Part shown: positions 38,740 through 51,918 of the stretch, piece by piece
Position numbering within the stretch: the stretch's first letter is position 1
How the letters are laid out: each line of letters opens with the position of its first letter
Assembly (NCBI RefSeq): GCF_023264675.1
Contig: NZ_JAHFVG010000011.1
Coordinates: forward strand, 1 to 64,000
Direction: 5' to 3'
DNA length: 64,000 nt
Origin: Rhodococcus sp. (in: high G+C Gram-positive bacteria)
GTDB taxonomy: Bacteria; Actinomycetota; Actinomycetes; Mycobacteriales; Mycobacteriaceae
Program-made: the position numbers and the translations under genes
Notes under the pieces: model-generated
Told to the model about the DNA's origin: nothing
The model's input: only the letters and a program-made list of their open reading frames with translations
Databases searched by the model: none

Positions 38740-41700
38740 ATGGAATTCGACGACGCACAGGCAACGCTCTTCCCGCTGTCGGCTGCTCAGCGCGGAATCT
38801 GGTTCGCTCAGCACTTGGCGGGTGATGTGCCGATCTCCATCGCCCAGTTCGTCGAAATTCACGGCAACCTCGACGTCGAGCGCCTGACATCAGCGGCGAT
38901 GACCGCGGGCCGTGAGTTCGGGACCGGCTATCTCAGGCTGGTCGAGGTCGACGGTCACCCCATGCAGACCGTTGACCCGACCGTCGACGACTCGGTGCCG
39001 TACCTCGATCTTCGCGCCGAGACGGATCCCGTGGCCGCAGCCCATGCCTGGATGTTCGACGAGTACTCCGCGCCGATCGACCCACTTCGCGACCGTCTCG
39101 TCTCGATGGCCGTCCTTCGCGTCGGCGAGGCCCGTACATTCTGGTACTCGCGGATCCATCACATAGCCCTCGACGGCTATGGAGCGATGACACTGTTGAA
39201 GAGATGCGCCGAGCTCTACACCAGTGGTTCCGACGCCCCTGCCAGCCGCGCCGACGATCTGAAGTGCATCGTCGACGCCGACGAGCTGTACCGAGCATCG
39301 GACAGATTCCACGCGGACCGTGATTACTGGTCGAACCATCTCGCCGGGCTTGCCGACCCGGTCAGTCTCGCCGGTAGAGCCGCACCGGCAGGAGCGCACC
39401 CTCGCGTGCACCGAGGCGAGCTCGACGAATCGCTCACCTCTCGTCTCGAAGCTGTGTCCGTGGAGGTCGATTCCAGCGTTGCACCATTGACGGTCGCGGC
39501 GTTTGCCGCCTATCTCGCTCGCGCCACCGACAGCACCGAAGTCACCCTGAGCCTGCCGGTATCGGCCCGCACCACGGCAGCGTTGCGCCGGTCGGGCGGC
39601 ATGGTGGCCAACGTGGTGCCGCTACGGCTTCGCCTCGGGCCGACCACGTCGGTCTCCGAACTGGTACGCGATGCCCAGCTCGAACTCACCGGAGCACTGC
39701 GCCGCCAGCGGTACCGCCAGGAGGACATCGCCCGTGACCTGGGGGCACCGGCGTCGGGGTTCGGGCCATCGGTGAACATGATGATGTTCGACACTCGAAT
39801 CATGCTGGGCGAGTTCGTCGGCCGACTCCACGTTCTCACGTCGGGCATGATCGACGACCTGTTCGTCAACGTCTACCCGGGGATCGGCGGCTCCAGTACG
39901 CACATCGACTTCCAGGCAAATCGCAAGCTCTATTCGGCCGACGATCTCGCACGCCATCATCGAGCTTTCCTGGCTTTCCTGACGCGCTTCCTCGAGAACC
40001 CGTCGGCACCCGTCATCGGGCTGTCCATGACCGACGACGATGCCGTACTCCGCGGGCGCGAAAGCGTCTCTCCTCGTACACTTCCCGATATTCTTGCGGC
40101 CGCCGTGGCGCGGAACCCCGAGGGAATTGCAGTCTCGACAGCCGGCGGGGACACCCGCTACCGGGAGCTGGATGCGCAGTCCAACCGGCTTGCCCGCTCG
40201 CTCATCGCCCGGGGCGCCTGCATCGAAGGCACTGTTGCCGTGATGATTCCGCGATCGACTGCTTCGATCGTCGCGATGTGGGCAGTGGCGAAAACCGGAG
40301 CGGCCTTCGTACCCATCGACCCGAGTTACCCGGCCGAACGCATCGACTACCTCCTGAACGATTCCGATGCACGACTGATCGTCGATGCCGAGTTCATGAA
40401 TGCGGACCACACTCACTACTCCGACGCGCCTGTGACCGACGCGGACCGGAGTGCCTCGATTCGTCCGAGTAACGCCGCGTACGTCATCTACACCTCCGGC
40501 TCCACCGGGCAACCGAAGGGCGTGGTGGTCAGCCACCACGGGTTGGCCGATCTGGTCGCCGACGGTATCGACCGACTCGAGGTCACCGAGACCTCCCGTC
40601 TGACGCACGCCTACTCACCCAGTTTCGACGCCTCGCTGTCCGAACTACTCCTCGCGTTCGGCGCGGCCGCGACGGTCGTCGTTGTTCCCCTTGGCGTCTA
40701 CGGCGGTGACGAATTGACGAAACTGCTACGGGCACAGAGTATTACTCACACCGATGTCACCCCAGCCGTACTGGGAACACTCGATGCAGGCACACTCCCC
40801 CAACTGACCCATGCAATCGTGGGTGGCGACGCCTGCCCGCCGGAGCTTCTCGCCCGGTGGGCAGGCGAAAAAACTTTGATCAACGGCTACGGGCCGACCG
40901 AGATGACGGTGACGTCCACGTACAGCCGGCCGATGACGCCCAGCGGACCCGTCACGATCGGGGAACCCATTGCGGGCACCTCGGCCGTGGTCCTCGACCG
41001 CTGGCTTCAGCCCGTCGCCGACGGCTCCACCGGTGAGCTCTATCTGTCGGGCGCCGCAATGGCGCGCGGGTACCACCGCCGCGCTGCCGTCACCGCCTCG
41101 CGCTTCGTCGCCAGCCCCTTCGCCGCGGGCGACCGGCTCTATCGCACCGGCGATCTCGTGCGACGAACCGCGGACGGGCAGTTGGACTACCGGGGCCGCA
41201 GTGACTTCCAGGTCAAAATTCGCGGCTTCCGGATCGAACTCGGCGAAGTCGATGCAGCACTCCATGCCGCCGCACTCGACTCGGGGCACGATCTCGCGTT
41301 CGCGATGACGGTCGGTCACCGAACGGACTCGGGTGCAACGGTTCTGGTGTCCTATGTCCAGGGCTCTCACGTCGACACCGCGGAAATCGGGAAGAATCTC
41401 GATGCGGCCCTTCCCGCCTACATGGTGCCGTCGTCGATCATGGTGCTGGAGTCGGTCCCCCTGACATCGGCAGGAAAAGTCGATCGCCGCGCGCTTCCCG
41501 CGCCGATCTTCGCTGCTCACGCAGGGTCGCGGAAGCCGTTCACGCGCAACGAGATCATCGTCGCCGGACTGTTCGAGCATGTACTGGGCGCTCGGAACGT
41601 GGGCGCGGACGACAGCTTCTTCGCGCTGGGCGGCGACAGTATCGTCTCCATCCAACTCGTCTCACGTGCCAAGGCCGCCGGTCTGGTCTTCACCGCACGA

Positions 41701-44700
41701 GACGTGTTCGAACGCAAAACTGTTGCAGGACTGGCAGAAATCGCCACCGCTGTCGAAGCTGCGCCGATCCTCGCCGAACTCGACGGCGGTGGCATCGGCA
41801 ACGTGCCGATCACCCCGATCGTCGCCGAGATGGTCGCTGCGGGCAACTTCCGCACGTACAGCCAAGCGGTGCTGATCAGCCTCCCGGCAGACGTGACGGA
41901 CGACGCCCTGCGCGCGGCGACGCAGCAGGTCATCGACCATCACGACGCACTGCGCTCTCGGTTCACCGCCGGGCACGACATCCTCCCCCGAGGGTCGGTC
42001 GGTGCAGCCGACGTATTCACCGCAACAACAGTCGATCTCGATGCAGCATTGAACTCTGCAGCGAACCGCCTCGACCCCGGCGCCGGCAGGGTGATCCAGC
42101 TCGCCCGGGTGGACGACCGCCTGTGGATCGTGCTCCATCACCTGGCCGTCGACGGGGTCTCCTGGCGAATACTCCTCCCCGATTTCGCGGCCGCGGTCAG
42201 CGGCGTCGCCCCGGCCCCGATCGGAACCTCACTCAGGCGCTGGGCGCACGGTCTCGCCGACGCGGCCGCGGACAGGATCTCCGAGTTGCCGCGGTGGACC
42301 GAGATCGTCGACACGCCCGATCCACTCCTCGCATCCCGCACCCTCGACGTGGAGATCGACACCGTCTCCACGAGAGCTGAACTCGTCGTGGCGATTTCCA
42401 CCGAAGTAACCGAGACAGTGTCGACCACTCTTCCCGATCGATTCGGGTGCGGACCGAACGATGCACTGCTCACCGCCCTCGCCCTTGCAGTCGCCCGGTG
42501 GAGAACGCGGAGCTCGATCTCGGTGCTCCTCGAGGGCCACGGACGAGAGCAGCAGGTGGTTCCCGGCGCCGATCTGTCCCGCACACTCGGCTGGTTCACG
42601 ACGGTCTTCCCCGTCGCTCTCGATCTCGCCGCCGTGGATCTGCTCGACGCCTTCGCCGGCGGCCCCGCAGCAGGTGCTGCGCTCAAGATCGTCAAAGAAC
42701 ACCTGGCCGCAGTTCCCGATCACGGGATCGGTTACGGCATGCTTCGGCACCTCGGTGGCGCAGCTGAACTGGTGGGAACACCGCAGATATCGTTCAACTA
42801 CCTCGGCCGGGTGCACACGGCGAGCGCCACACCGTGGATGCCGATGCGGTTCGCCTCGCACGCCGACGCGGCCATGCCGCTGGCAGCGCCGATCGACATC
42901 AACATCGTTGCCCGGCAGCACGACGCGGCCACCGAGTTCGAGGCGACCTTCGCCTACGCCGGACTCATGTTCGACCGTAGCGACATCGGTGAACTCGCGC
43001 TTCTCTTCCAACGTGCCCTCGAAGCCCTCGCCGTGCACGTCGCGTCGGAGACCGGGACACGGCACACCCCGTCGGACTTCCCTCTTGCCGCGACGACGCA
43101 ACAGGACATCGACGACTGGGAGGACGAGTTCCCCTCGCTCACCGACGTCTGGCCGCTCTCACCGTTGCAGGAAGGCCTTCTCTTCCACGCCGTGTTCGAC
43201 GCCGACGGCCCCGACAGCTACATCGTCCAGTCCATCCTGACACTGGCCGGTACCGTGGATGCCGGCCGGCTGCACGACGCTGCCCAAGCGCTCGTCGATC
43301 GCCACGACAACCTCAGAGTTGCTTTCCGCGAACGCGATTCGGGACCGCGCCAGATCGTCCTCGACCAACTCGACGTCTCGTGGACCGAGACCGACCTTCG
43401 CGAGCACGAGGACATCGGGGCTTCGATCGAGAGCATCCTGGAAGCGGACCGGGCCACACGGTTCGACATGGCAACACCGCCGCTCATGCGTTTCGCACTG
43501 ATACGCACGGCCGAGGACGGCTACCGACTGCTCATGACCAATCACCACATCCTGCTCGACGGTTGGTCGACGCCGTTGCTGGTACAGGAACTGTTGACGC
43601 TGTATGCGGCGTTCGACGGAATCGGCGGGATCGGCGGGATCGGCGGCATGCGTCCCGCGCGTTCCTACCGCGAGTACCTCGGCTGGCTGGCGGAGCAGGA
43701 TCGCAACGCCTCACGCTGCGCCTGGCAGAACGCACTGGCCGGGGTTGAGGCACCGACGCTGGTATCTCCGGACGCGCGACTGACCGCGGATACTGCGTCC
43801 GGCGAACATTCTCGTTCGCTCGGCCCCGACGTCACGGCTGCAGTGCACGCTCTGACCCGTACCCACGGCATCACCGTCAACACAGCCATCCAGACGGCCT
43901 GGGCGATCATGTTGTCCTCGCTGACCGGAGCCACCGATGTCGTGTTCGGTGGAACCGTGTCCGGTCGCCCGCCTGCGTTGGCCGGAGTCGAGGAGATGGT
44001 GGGACTGTTCATCAACACCGTCCCCGTCCGCGTCGATCTCGATCCGCGAGAAACCGCGGCCCAGTTGATGACTCGCGTACAGCAGGAGCAAGCGCAACTC
44101 CTCGACCACCAGTACGTTGGTCTCGCCGAAATCCACGAATTGGCCGGGCTGCCGGAGCTGTTCGACACGATGACGGTCTTCGAGTCGTATCCGGTGGATC
44201 GCCAGGCTCTGGCCCAATCGCTCGATCTCGCCGGAATGCGCGTGCTCGATGCCGAGGGCACCGATGCGACACCATATCCGCTCAGCCTGTTGATCATTCC
44301 GGGAGAGTCGATTCAGATCACGCTCAAATATCTGACGGCGGCAATCGACGACGCTCGCGCCGAGCACGTGCTCGATCGGCTCGTCTCACTGTTGGCCCAG
44401 TTGTCGGCCGAACCCGATATCCGGATGACCTCACTGACGCTGCACGCCGCACCGCAGATCCACGGACGTCCCGGTGTTCCGGCGCGCACCTTCGCCGAGA
44501 TTCTCGCCGATTCCGTAGGCCGCCACGGTGATCGTGTTGCCGTCCGGTTCGAAGGAACCGACACCACTTACCGCGAGTTGGACCGGGCCTCGGATCGGCT
44601 TGCGGGCGAGCTGAGACCCCACGGCGCTCGGCCGGAAACGTTTGTTGCGCTGGCAATTCCTCGATCGCTCGACTCGATGGTGGCGATGTGGGCCGTGGTC

Positions 44701-47700
44701 AAGACCGGCGCTGCCTTCGTTCCGATCGATCCGAAGCTGCCCGCCGAACGAATCGATCGTATGCTGGCGGACTGTGGCGCGCGGATCGGGCTCACCGTCG
44801 CCGGGGTCCTCCCCGACCTCGCAGCGGACGTGATCTGGCTCGACGCATCCCCGGATCGGTTGCCGACACTGCGGGACCGACCGGTGCCGACCCCGACGCA
44901 TCTGGACAATCTTGCCTACGCCATCTTCACGTCCGGCTCGACCGGCACGCCGAAGGCCGTCGCCGTCTCCCACCGAGGACTCGCGAACTTCGTTGCGGCA
45001 CAGACCGAGGAGTTTCGGGTGGACGCGGATTCACGTGTGCTGCACTTCGCCTCGCCCAGCTTCGACGCCTCCATCTCCGAGGCCCTGATGGCCTTCGCCA
45101 ACGGTGCCACACTCGTCATCGCGCCACCGTCGGTGATGGCAGGCGACGACCTCGCCGCGATCATCGAGACCGAACAGGTCTCCCACATGGTCATCACGCC
45201 TGCCGCACTGGCGACGGTCGATCCTCTTCCCTGCGTGCGGGTGCTCGCCGTCGCCGGTGAGGCACCGAGCCACGACGTCATCGAACGGTGGTCTGCCGGG
45301 CGGACCATGCTCAACCACTACGGTCCGACCGAGTTCACCATCTGGGCAACGGGTTCGGAATCCATGACGACTGCCAGCGCGGTGGACATCGGTGTCCCCG
45401 TCCTCGGTGCGTCGGCGATGATTCTGGACGGCTGGCTGCGGCCGGTCGCCGACGGTGTAGCCGGTGAGCTCTACCTGGCAGGCCCCGCTCTCGCACGGGG
45501 ATATCTGAATCGGCCGGACCTGACGGCCACACGATTTGTCGCCGATCCCCGGCGCCCCGGCCGGCGCCTGTACCGCACCGGTGATGTCGTGCGCTGGGAC
45601 GGCACGAGCCTGCACTACCTGGGACGCGCCGACTTCCAGGTCAAGATCCGTGGGTTCCGCGTCGAACTCGGCGAGATCGACGCGGTGCTCACCGGACGCG
45701 CCGAGGTCGACTTCGCCGTCACGATCGCCGCAGTGGGCCCAACCGGGGATACGGTCCTGGTCTCGTACGTACTCGCCGCCCAGGGCACAGCGGTCGATAC
45801 CGAGGCGCTCCGCCACCATGCGGCGGATCGGCTGCCCGGATACATGGTGCCCAGCGTGATTCAGGCTCTGGAGTCGATTCCGCTCACGCCGGTGGGCAAG
45901 CTGGACACGAAGGCGTTGCCTGCTCCCGATTTCGCCGGTCGACACCGCCCCTACCGGTCACCGCGGACGCCGGTGGAGCAACTCGTCGTCGACGTCTTCA
46001 TCGACGTACTCGGGCTCGCCACAGTCGGCATCGACGACTCGTTCTTCGACCTCGGTGGCAACTCCCTCGTCGCCACGCGGGTTGTGGCACGGATCAATCT
46101 GGCTGCCGGTTCCGCCGTAGCGCTGCGCGATCTCTTCGAAGCTCCGACACCTGCCGCCCTGGCGACGCGCATCGATCGCGACGGCGACGTACATCCACGG
46201 CGACGCCATCTCGTCGCCGCTACCCGCCCCGATGCCGTGCCCCTCTCGTTGGCCCAGCAGCGCATGTGGTTCCTCAACCGATTCGACGACGCTTCCGCGG
46301 CCTACAACATGCCGATGGCTCTCGAGCTGAACGGAAGTCTCGACGTCGACGCTCTCAGCAGTGCGGTAAACGACGTACTCTCCCGTCACGAGGTGCTGCG
46401 GACGGTATACCCCCAGACCGACGACGGCCCCGTGCAGATCGTGCTACCTCACGATCCGACCAGGTCACTCGAGATCATCGACGTCGGCGCGGACGACGTG
46501 GCCTCCTGCATCGCAGGATTGGCGGCAGCGCCCTTCGATGTCACCGCCGAGGTTCCCGTTCGCGTTGCACTGCTTCGTTTGACCGAAGACAGGCACGTGA
46601 TCGTCATGGTCATGCACCACATCAGCGGTGACGGCTGGTCGATGGGCCCGCTGGCGCGCGATATCGTGGTCGCCTACTCCGCTCGTCGGCTCGCCGCACA
46701 GCCTCGGTGGACACCGCTGCCGATTCAGTACTCGGACTTCGCTGTCTGGCAGCGCCAGTTGCTCGGCGAGGAAACCGACGACGCCTCGATCGCCAGCACT
46801 CAGATCGCGTTCTGGACCGCGGAACTTTCCGATCTGCCCGACGTGATGGAATTGCCGAGCGACCGACCGCGACCGGCACAGCTCTCCTACCGCGGCGGGA
46901 GAGTGCCTTTCGCCATCGACTCCGCAGTGCACCAGCGATTGGCCGCCTGTGCGCGCACCCACGGCACGTCGACATTCATGCTGCTGCACAGCGCCTTCGC
47001 GGTAATGTTGGCGCGTACCGCGGGAACTCACGACGTGACCGTCGGCAGCCCCGTCGCCGGCCGAGGCGAGCAAGCACTCGACGACCTGATCGGCATGTTC
47101 GTCAATACCGTTGTCCTGCGCAGCCGGATCGATGCCGCGATGCCGTTCTCCGAGTTCCTGGCTCAGACGCGCGAGTCCGACCTTCAGGCATTCGCCCATG
47201 CCGATGTTCCCTTCGAGCGCATCGTCGAAGTACTCGCGCCTCGCCGCTCCACCGCGCGCCATCCCCTGTTCCAGGTGGGATTCTCCTTCGAGAATTTGAT
47301 GCCCACTTCGGTCGAACTACCAGGGCTGAGTGTATCCCAGGTCGAACTCGACTCCAGCACATCGCAGTTCGATCTACATCTCATCGTGGTCGAGTCACCC
47401 GACGCCGGAATCGACGGATGGTTCACCTACGCCGAGGACCTGTTCGACGCCTGCTCGGTCGAAGCGCTGGGCGAGAGGCTTCATCGGGTGCTCGACGTCG
47501 TGCTCGCCGATCCCGACATCGCACTCGGCGATATCGATCTTCTCGGCGAGGACGGACGCGATCGAATCCTCCACGACTGGAACGACACCCACCGTCCGAT
47601 GGCAGCGGCGACACTCCCCGAGCTGATCGACCGCAGACCCGTGATCGGCCGCGACGCCCCGGCGGTGATGATGGACGGTACGTCGGCGACAGTGACCCAC

Positions 47701-50166
47701 GAGGAATTCGATACCAGGTCGAACCGGCTCGCACGCTACCTCGTCGGACTCGGGGCAGGCCCGGACACTCTCGTCGCGCTTGCGATGTCACGGTCGATCG
47801 ACCAGGTGATCGCGATGGCAGCCGTCGTGAAGGCAGGTGCCGGGTATGTGCCCGTCGACCCGAGCCATCCCGTCGAGCGAACTGCCCTCGTTCTCGATTC
47901 TGCTGCGCCGCTGTGCGTCCTGACCACCAGCCTGGACGCATTCGACGGAGCCATCCCGGTGGATCGACTCGATCTGCGCGACGTCGACGCCTCCCCGCTC
48001 ACCGACGCCGACCGCCTCGCACCACTGCATCCCGACAACATCGTCTACGTGATGTACACCTCGGGGTCCACCGGTCGCCCGAAAGGCGTCACCCTCACCC
48101 ACCGGGCCGTCATCAACCAGCTGCTGTGGTTCGCAAGCGAATACGACGTCGACGCCGACGATCGGTTCCTGGTGATCACCCCCGCGACCTTCGACGTGTC
48201 GGTCTGGCAGTACTGGACGCCACTCGTCACCGGCGCAGCCCTCGTACTGCACCGGCCCGGTCCGTTGGAGCCCGCTCAGGTGCTGCGTACCGTTGCCGAC
48301 CAGAGCATTTCGATCCTCTCGACGGTGCCGTCGGTGCTCGACGCCCTTCTCACCGAAGACGCACTGCTCGAGTCCGATCGCCGCGCGGGGGACTCACTCC
48401 GACACGTCGTCGCCATCGGCGAGGCACTGCCTGCCACCGTCGCCGGCCGAATGTTCGACGGTCCGGCGCTGCACAACCTGTACGGCCCCACCGAGGCCGC
48501 CGTGTCGGTCACCGCTCACCGCGTCGACCCGGCCGACGAGACACCGAGCGTTCCGATCGGCAAGCCCGAGTGGAACACTCAGGTATACGTCCTGGACGAG
48601 CGACTCCATCCCGTTCCGGTCGGCGTGCCCGGCGAGCTCTACATTGCCGGTGATCAACTCTCCCGCGGATACTACGGGCGACCGGACATCACCTCCGAAC
48701 GCTTCGTGGCCAACCCGTTCGGCGAACCGGGCTCCCGGCTGTACCGCTCGGGAGACTTGGCAGCGTGGAATCGCGCAGGACATCTGGACTACATCGGCCG
48801 AACGGATTTCCAGGTCAAGCTTCGCGGATTCCGAATCGAGCTGGGAGACATCGAGTCCGCGCTGCTGCGAATAGCCGGGGTGCGCCGAGCGGTCGTGGTC
48901 GCGTCGCGAGACGAACACGGAGACCGTCTGGTGGCATACGTCGTCGGCGATACGGAAGCCGCGTCGATCATCCCCTCACTCGGACGTCTTCTGCCGTCGT
49001 ACATGGTTCCGTCGATCGTCGTGGCATTGGACGAGCTACCGCTCAACGTCAACGGCAAGGTCGACCGCGGACGACTCCCGGCTGCGGTGTCCACCCCGAC
49101 GGTGTTCCGCGCCCCCCGATCTGCGACGGAAGTTGCTGTGGCCGAGTCGTATGCGGCGGTACTCGACCTCGACAATGCCATCGGTGCCGGCGACGACTTC
49201 TTCGATCTGGGTGGCAACTCTCTCCTCGCTACCCGAGTTGCCGACGCGTTGCGCACCCGGCTCGGCTGCCAGGTTTCGGTCGCCTGGATGTTCGGCGCAC
49301 CGACGGTCGAAGCATTGGCGCGAACGATCGACGCCGCCGACACCACGAGCGCGGCCGGCAGTCCCTTCGACAGTGTGCTTCCGCTTCGAACCACAGCGCC
49401 GAGGACCACGGGGAGGGAAGCACCGCTCTTCTGCATCCACCCTGCCTCCGGGTTGGCATGGTGCTATGCAGGCCTTGCTGCAGTGTTGGAGGAGAACCGC
49501 GGTGTGTACGGCATCCAGTCTCCCGAATTGACCGGTGCCGAGACACCCGAGCATCTCGACGACGTCGTGGATCTCTATCTTCAGCAGATCCGCGCCGTGC
49601 AGCCGCACGGCCCGTACAACCTGCTGGGCTGGTCGTACGGCGGGTTCGTCGCGCATGGCATTGCCGCCCGGCTTCGCGAGGTCGGCGAGCAAGTCTCGTT
49701 GTTGGCCATGCTCGATCCCGATGTCGGGTCGTGCACGCTGGTGCCACCGGAGCCGCTCACCGCCGGTGAATTCTTCGACGAGTTCGCCCCCGTTCTCGGG
49801 ATCGACGGTTCCGGCGACACGGTCTCCGTGGACCAGGCGGCGGCGCGGGTGCGGGACGCACTCGGCACCGACGCCGTCGACGGAGTTCATATCGAGAGGC
49901 TCGCCTGCTCGTACAACAACGCACTCCGCCTGCTGGCGGGGTACAGGCCACCGGTGTTCGACGGCGATGTCGTGTTCTTCAGCGCGAGAACCGAGGACGG
50001 CAACTCCGCAGCAGCCGCGAGTTGGGCTCCGTTCGTCACCGGCCGCGTTGCCGACCATCCGGTGGACGCCATCCACGATCGAATGATGGATTCCGAATCA
50101 CTACAGGCTGTTTCGGCCGTACTTCGGCCCTACCTTCACACTCCGACGTTCGCCGCAGCGTCCTAG
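38740..50166 (+). CDS. Trimodular non-ribosomal peptide synthetase (C-A-T-E / C-A-T / C-A-T-TE)
   Basis: This 3808-residue assembly line should make a tripeptide-derived product whose first residue is D-configured. Module 1 has a condensation domain (HHIALDG at H140), A ([11 protein letters not shown] from Y584), T (LGGDS, S967) and epimerisation (HHLAVDG at H1133, plus EGHGRE and FNYLG). Module 2 has C (HHILLDG at H1602), A ([11 protein letters not shown] from F2063) and T (S2442). Module 3 has C (HHISGDG at H2626), A ([11 protein letters not shown] from Y3106), T (S3494) and a type I thioesterase (GWSYGG, S3632). A condensation domain at the very N-terminus suggests acylation of the first amino acid. 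ATG 38740 is used; an upstream GTG-type start at 38656 is less likely. The exporter genes follow 16 nt later. The product is unknown. Confidence 0.93.
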   Translation: MEFDDAQATLFPLSAAQRGIWFAQHLAGDVPISIAQFVEIHGNLDVERLTSAAMTAGREFGTGYLRLVEVDGHPMQTVDPTVDDSVPYLDLRAETDPVAAAHAWMFDEYSAPIDPLRDRLVSMAVLRVGEARTFWYSRIHHIALDGYGAMTLLKRCAELYTSGSDAPASRADDLKCIVDADELYRASDRFHADRDYWSNHLAGLADPVSLAGRAAPAGAHPRVHRGELDESLTSRLEAVSVEVDSSVAPLTVAAFAAYLARATDSTEVTLSLPVSARTTAALRRSGGMVANVVPLRLRLGPTTSVSELVRDAQLELTGALRRQRYRQEDIARDLGAPASGFGPSVNMMMFDTRIMLGEFVGRLHVLTSGMIDDLFVNVYPGIGGSSTHIDFQANRKLYSADDLARHHRAFLAFLTRFLENPSAPVIGLSMTDDDAVLRGRESVSPRTLPDILAAAVARNPEGIAVSTAGGDTRYRELDAQSNRLARSLIARGACIEGTVAVMIPRSTASIVAMWAVAKTGAAFVPIDPSYPAERIDYLLNDSDARLIVDAEFMNADHTHYSDAPVTDADRSASIRPSNAAYVIYTSGSTGQPKGVVVSHHGLADLVADGIDRLEVTETSRLTHAYSPSFDASLSELLLAFGAAATVVVVPLGVYGGDELTKLLRAQSITHTDVTPAVLGTLDAGTLPQLTHAIVGGDACPPELLARWAGEKTLINGYGPTEMTVTSTYSRPMTPSGPVTIGEPIAGTSAVVLDRWLQPVADGSTGELYLSGAAMARGYHRRAAVTASRFVASPFAAGDRLYRTGDLVRRTADGQLDYRGRSDFQVKIRGFRIELGEVDAALHAAALDSGHDLAFAMTVGHRTDSGATVLVSYVQGSHVDTAEIGKNLDAALPAYMVPSSIMVLESVPLTSAGKVDRRALPAPIFAAHAGSRKPFTRNEIIVAGLFEHVLGARNVGADDSFFALGGDSIVSIQLVSRAKAAGLVFTARDVFERKTVAGLAEIATAVEAAPILAELDGGGIGNVPITPIVAEMVAAGNFRTYSQAVLISLPADVTDDALRAATQQVIDHHDALRSRFTAGHDILPRGSVGAADVFTATTVDLDAALNSAANRLDPGAGRVIQLARVDDRLWIVLHHLAVDGVSWRILLPDFAAAVSGVAPAPIGTSLRRWAHGLADAAADRISELPRWTEIVDTPDPLLASRTLDVEIDTVSTRAELVVAISTEVTETVSTTLPDRFGCGPNDALLTALALAVARWRTRSSISVLLEGHGREQQVVPGADLSRTLGWFTTVFPVALDLAAVDLLDAFAGGPAAGAALKIVKEHLAAVPDHGIGYGMLRHLGGAAELVGTPQISFNYLGRVHTASATPWMPMRFASHADAAMPLAAPIDINIVARQHDAATEFEATFAYAGLMFDRSDIGELALLFQRALEALAVHVASETGTRHTPSDFPLAATTQQDIDDWEDEFPSLTDVWPLSPLQEGLLFHAVFDADGPDSYIVQSILTLAGTVDAGRLHDAAQALVDRHDNLRVAFRERDSGPRQIVLDQLDVSWTETDLREHEDIGASIESILEADRATRFDMATPPLMRFALIRTAEDGYRLLMTNHHILLDGWSTPLLVQELLTLYAAFDGIGGIGGIGGMRPARSYREYLGWLAEQDRNASRCAWQNALAGVEAPTLVSPDARLTADTASGEHSRSLGPDVTAAVHALTRTHGITVNTAIQTAWAIMLSSLTGATDVVFGGTVSGRPPALAGVEEMVGLFINTVPVRVDLDPRETAAQLMTRVQQEQAQLLDHQYVGLAEIHELAGLPELFDTMTVFESYPVDRQALAQSLDLAGMRVLDAEGTDATPYPLSLLIIPGESIQITLKYLTAAIDDARAEHVLDRLVSLLAQLSAEPDIRMTSLTLHAAPQIHGRPGVPARTFAEILADSVGRHGDRVAVRFEGTDTTYRELDRASDRLAGELRPHGARPETFVALAIPRSLDSMVAMWAVVKTGAAFVPIDPKLPAERIDRMLADCGARIGLTVAGVLPDLAADVIWLDASPDRLPTLRDRPVPTPTHLDNLAYAIFTSGSTGTPKAVAVSHRGLANFVAAQTEEFRVDADSRVLHFASPSFDASISEALMAFANGATLVIAPPSVMAGDDLAAIIETEQVSHMVITPAALATVDPLPCVRVLAVAGEAPSHDVIERWSAGRTMLNHYGPTEFTIWATGSESMTTASAVDIGVPVLGASAMILDGWLRPVADGVAGELYLAGPALARGYLNRPDLTATRFVADPRRPGRRLYRTGDVVRWDGTSLHYLGRADFQVKIRGFRVELGEIDAVLTGRAEVDFAVTIAAVGPTGDTVLVSYVLAAQGTAVDTEALRHHAADRLPGYMVPSVIQALESIPLTPVGKLDTKALPAPDFAGRHRPYRSPRTPVEQLVVDVFIDVLGLATVGIDDSFFDLGGNSLVATRVVARINLAAGSAVALRDLFEAPTPAALATRIDRDGDVHPRRRHLVAATRPDAVPLSLAQQRMWFLNRFDDASAAYNMPMALELNGSLDVDALSSAVNDVLSRHEVLRTVYPQTDDGPVQIVLPHDPTRSLEIIDVGADDVASCIAGLAAAPFDVTAEVPVRVALLRLTEDRHVIVMVMHHISGDGWSMGPLARDIVVAYSARRLAAQPRWTPLPIQYSDFAVWQRQLLGEETDDASIASTQIAFWTAELSDLPDVMELPSDRPRPAQLSYRGGRVPFAIDSAVHQRLAACARTHGTSTFMLLHSAFAVMLARTAGTHDVTVGSPVAGRGEQALDDLIGMFVNTVVLRSRIDAAMPFSEFLAQTRESDLQAFAHADVPFERIVEVLAPRRSTARHPLFQVGFSFENLMPTSVELPGLSVSQVELDSSTSQFDLHLIVVESPDAGIDGWFTYAEDLFDACSVEALGERLHRVLDVVLADPDIALGDIDLLGEDGRDRILHDWNDTHRPMAAATLPELIDRRPVIGRDAPAVMMDGTSATVTHEEFDTRSNRLARYLVGLGAGPDTLVALAMSRSIDQVIAMAAVVKAGAGYVPVDPSHPVERTALVLDSAAPLCVLTTSLDAFDGAIPVDRLDLRDVDASPLTDADRLAPLHPDNIVYVMYTSGSTGRPKGVTLTHRAVINQLLWFASEYDVDADDRFLVITPATFDVSVWQYWTPLVTGAALVLHRPGPLEPAQVLRTVADQSISILSTVPSVLDALLTEDALLESDRRAGDSLRHVVAIGEALPATVAGRMFDGPALHNLYGPTEAAVSVTAHRVDPADETPSVPIGKPEWNTQVYVLDERLHPVPVGVPGELYIAGDQLSRGYYGRPDITSERFVANPFGEPGSRLYRSGDLAAWNRAGHLDYIGRTDFQVKLRGFRIELGDIESALLRIAGVRRAVVVASRDEHGDRLVAYVVGDTEAASIIPSLGRLLPSYMVPSIVVALDELPLNVNGKVDRGRLPAAVSTPTVFRAPRSATEVAVAESYAAVLDLDNAIGAGDDFFDLGGNSLLATRVADALRTRLGCQVSVAWMFGAPTVEALARTIDAADTTSAAGSPFDSVLPLRTTAPRTTGREAPLFCIHPASGLAWCYAGLAAVLEENRGVYGIQSPELTGAETPEHLDDVVDLYLQQIRAVQPHGPYNLLGWSYGGFVAHGIAARLREVGEQVSLLAMLDPDVGSCTLVPPEPLTAGEFFDEFAPVLGIDGSGDTVSVDQAAARVRDALGTDAVDGVHIERLACSYNNALRLLAGYRPPVFDGDVVFFSARTEDGNSAAAASWAPFVTGRVADHPVDAIHDRMMDSESLQAVSAVLRPYLHTPTFAAAS
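43621..43647 (+). repeat. 9-bp in-frame repeat in the module 2 condensation domain
   Basis: ATCGGCGGG occurs three times (the last copy ends GGC), encoding IGGIGGIGG between the helix after HHILLDGWS and the PARSYREYL motif. It is a likely slippage site, in a loop that tolerates length change. Confidence 0.8.
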
Positions 50167-50182
50167 AGAAACGAGACGAGCC

Positions 50183-51145
50183 ATGACCACCGAACTGTCG
50201 ATCGAAGTAACGGATCTGCGCAAATCATTCGGCCAGGTTCACGCCCTGCGCGGAATCGACTTCGCCGTCGAACGTGGCGAGGTGCTCGCCGTACTCGGCC
50301 CGAACGGGGCAGGCAAGACGACCACGGTCGGAGTGCTCGCCACGCTCGTCACTCCCGACGGCGGCTCGGCACGCGTCGAGGGACACGATGTGCGCGAGGA
50401 TCCCGCAGCCGTCCGGGCTTCGATCATGTTGACGGGCCAGAATGCATCGCTCGACGAGACCCTGACCGGCTACGAGAATCTCGTGATGTTCGCCCGCCTC
50501 ATGGGGTTACGACGTCGCGCCGCGAAAAAACGCGCCGAGGAATTGCTGGGCGAGTTCGACCTGACCGACGCCGGAGATCGCCGCGTCGGGCGCTATTCCG
50601 GCGGGATGCGCAGGCGAATCGACATTGCGTGCGGCCTTGTCGTTCCGCCGAAGGTCGTCTTTCTCGACGAACCGACGACGGGCCTCGACCCCCGCAGCCG
50701 ACAGGCAGTGTGGGACTTGGTGGACGGGTTCGCGGCGCAGGGAATCACGACACTGCTCACCACTCAATACCTCGAGGAGGCCGATGTACTCAGCGATCGG
50801 ATAATCGTCGTCGATCACGGCGTCGTCGTCGCCGAGGGCACATCCGCGGAACTCAAGGCCCGAACCGGCGGGAGTTTCTGCGAAGTCGTGCCTCTGCATC
50901 CGCACGATCTACAGGCCGTTGCAGACGTACTGAGGACGATGTTTCCCGGAGGCTTCGTGTTCGACCCCGCCTCGGATCGGGTATCGGTTCCGGCCCCCGG
51001 CGGTGCCAGGACTCTGACCGAGGTGTTGCGCAGGCTCGACGAGGCGAATCTCGAACTCGTCGACATCGCGTTGCGGAGACCGTCGCTCGACGAGGTCTTT
51101 CTGTCGCTGACCGGCGTACCAGCGCCCGAAAAGGTCGCGTCGTGA
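50183..51145 (+). CDS. DrrA-like ABC transporter ATP-binding protein
   Basis: This 320-residue ATPase of a DrrABC-type exporter has Walker A GPNGAGKT (residues 39-46), signature YSGGM (138-142), Walker B VVFLDEP (158-164) and an H-loop region replaced by TTQYLEEAD, as in the DrrA family, where Gln is common. The C-terminal domain of about 90 residues includes RRPSLDEVFLSLTG, typical of DrrA. ATG 50183 is preceded by GAGACGAG. It lies 16 nt after the NRPS stop and overlaps the next gene by four nucleotides (GTGA), so the exporter is almost certainly co-transcribed with the NRPS and probably exports its product. Confidence 0.93.
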   Translation: MTTELSIEVTDLRKSFGQVHALRGIDFAVERGEVLAVLGPNGAGKTTTVGVLATLVTPDGGSARVEGHDVREDPAAVRASIMLTGQNASLDETLTGYENLVMFARLMGLRRRAAKKRAEELLGEFDLTDAGDRRVGRYSGGMRRRIDIACGLVVPPKVVFLDEPTTGLDPRSRQAVWDLVDGFAAQGITTLLTTQYLEEADVLSDRIIVVDHGVVVAEGTSAELKARTGGSFCEVVPLHPHDLQAVADVLRTMFPGGFVFDPASDRVSVPAPGGARTLTEVLRRLDEANLELVDIALRRPSLDEVFLSLTGVPAPEKVAS

Positions 51146-51918
51146 CCGCGCCCGTCCGGTCGTCGGGCGGACAGTGGTGGGTGTTGTCGGCACGTACGAT
51201 CCGAACCTCGGTTCGCGGAGGCGAACTGGTGACGGCACTGGTCGCGCCCGCGGTGTTCACCATCGGCTTCTATGTGCCTCTACAGAAGGTGATCTCGCTC
51301 TTCGGCAACGGAGTAGGCAACTTCGCACAGTTCCTGATGCCGCTCATTGCCTTGCAGGCCATCGCCTTCACGGCGATTTCCGCGGCCTTCCTCGCCGCCA
51401 CCGACGCTGTCGACGGTATCAACACACGGTTCGCGTCCATGCCCATATCGCCCGCGGTTCCGTTCGCTTCACGTATTGCCACCGGTGTGGTCAAGTGCGC
51501 CGTGGCGTCGGGATCTGCGGCGCTCTGCGGGTACGTCATCGGTTTCAGGTTCTCCGGCAACGCCGTTCACCACGTGCTCTACGCGGCGGTGCTCGCACTG
51601 ATCGCGGTTGCGCTCATCGTCGGTGCCGACCTCGTCGGAACTGTGTCCACAAGCCCCGAGGCAACAACGCAGATCCTGATCCTGCCGCAGCTGATCCTCG
51701 GAATGTTGTCGAGTGGGTTCGCTCCCGAGGATCAATTCCCCGAGTGGGTACAACCTTTCGTCCGCAATCAGCCCGTCTCGCAGTTCACCACGGCACTACG
51801 CGGCCTGGCGGACGGCACTGCCACACCACACTCCATCATCCCTGCGCTGCTGTGGATCGCGGGCCTGCTGCTCGTCTGCGTTCCGCTGTCCCTTCGAACG
51901 AATACGAGACGACCATGA
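51142..51918 (+). CDS. DrrB-like ABC transporter permease
   Basis: This 258-residue ABC-2 type membrane subunit has six hydrophobic stretches (first about 34-52, last about 233-250) and the family features SSGFAPEDQFPEWVQPFVRNQPVSQ near the C-terminus. GTG 51142 overlaps the stop of the ATPase gene. Its own stop overlaps the next gene as ATGA. The open frame further upstream is a shadow of the ATPase gene. It forms the transmembrane channel together with the next gene product. Confidence 0.9.
   Translation: MTAPVRSSGGQWWVLSARTIRTSVRGGELVTALVAPAVFTIGFYVPLQKVISLFGNGVGNFAQFLMPLIALQAIAFTAISAAFLAATDAVDGINTRFASMPISPAVPFASRIATGVVKCAVASGSAALCGYVIGFRFSGNAVHHVLYAAVLALIAVALIVGADLVGTVSTSPEATTQILILPQLILGMLSSGFAPEDQFPEWVQPFVRNQPVSQFTTALRGLADGTATPHSIIPALLWIAGLLLVCVPLSLRTNTRRP

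Noticed and set aside
38740-50166. Assignment of the NRPS to a catecholate or hydroxamate siderophore cluster
   Set aside because: No DHB synthesis or loading genes, ornithine monooxygenase, formyltransferase or siderophore uptake genes are in the window.
51174-51914. N-terminal extension of the DrrC-like gene
   Set aside because: It overlies the DrrB-like gene in another frame. The ATGA overlap at 51915 gives the natural start.
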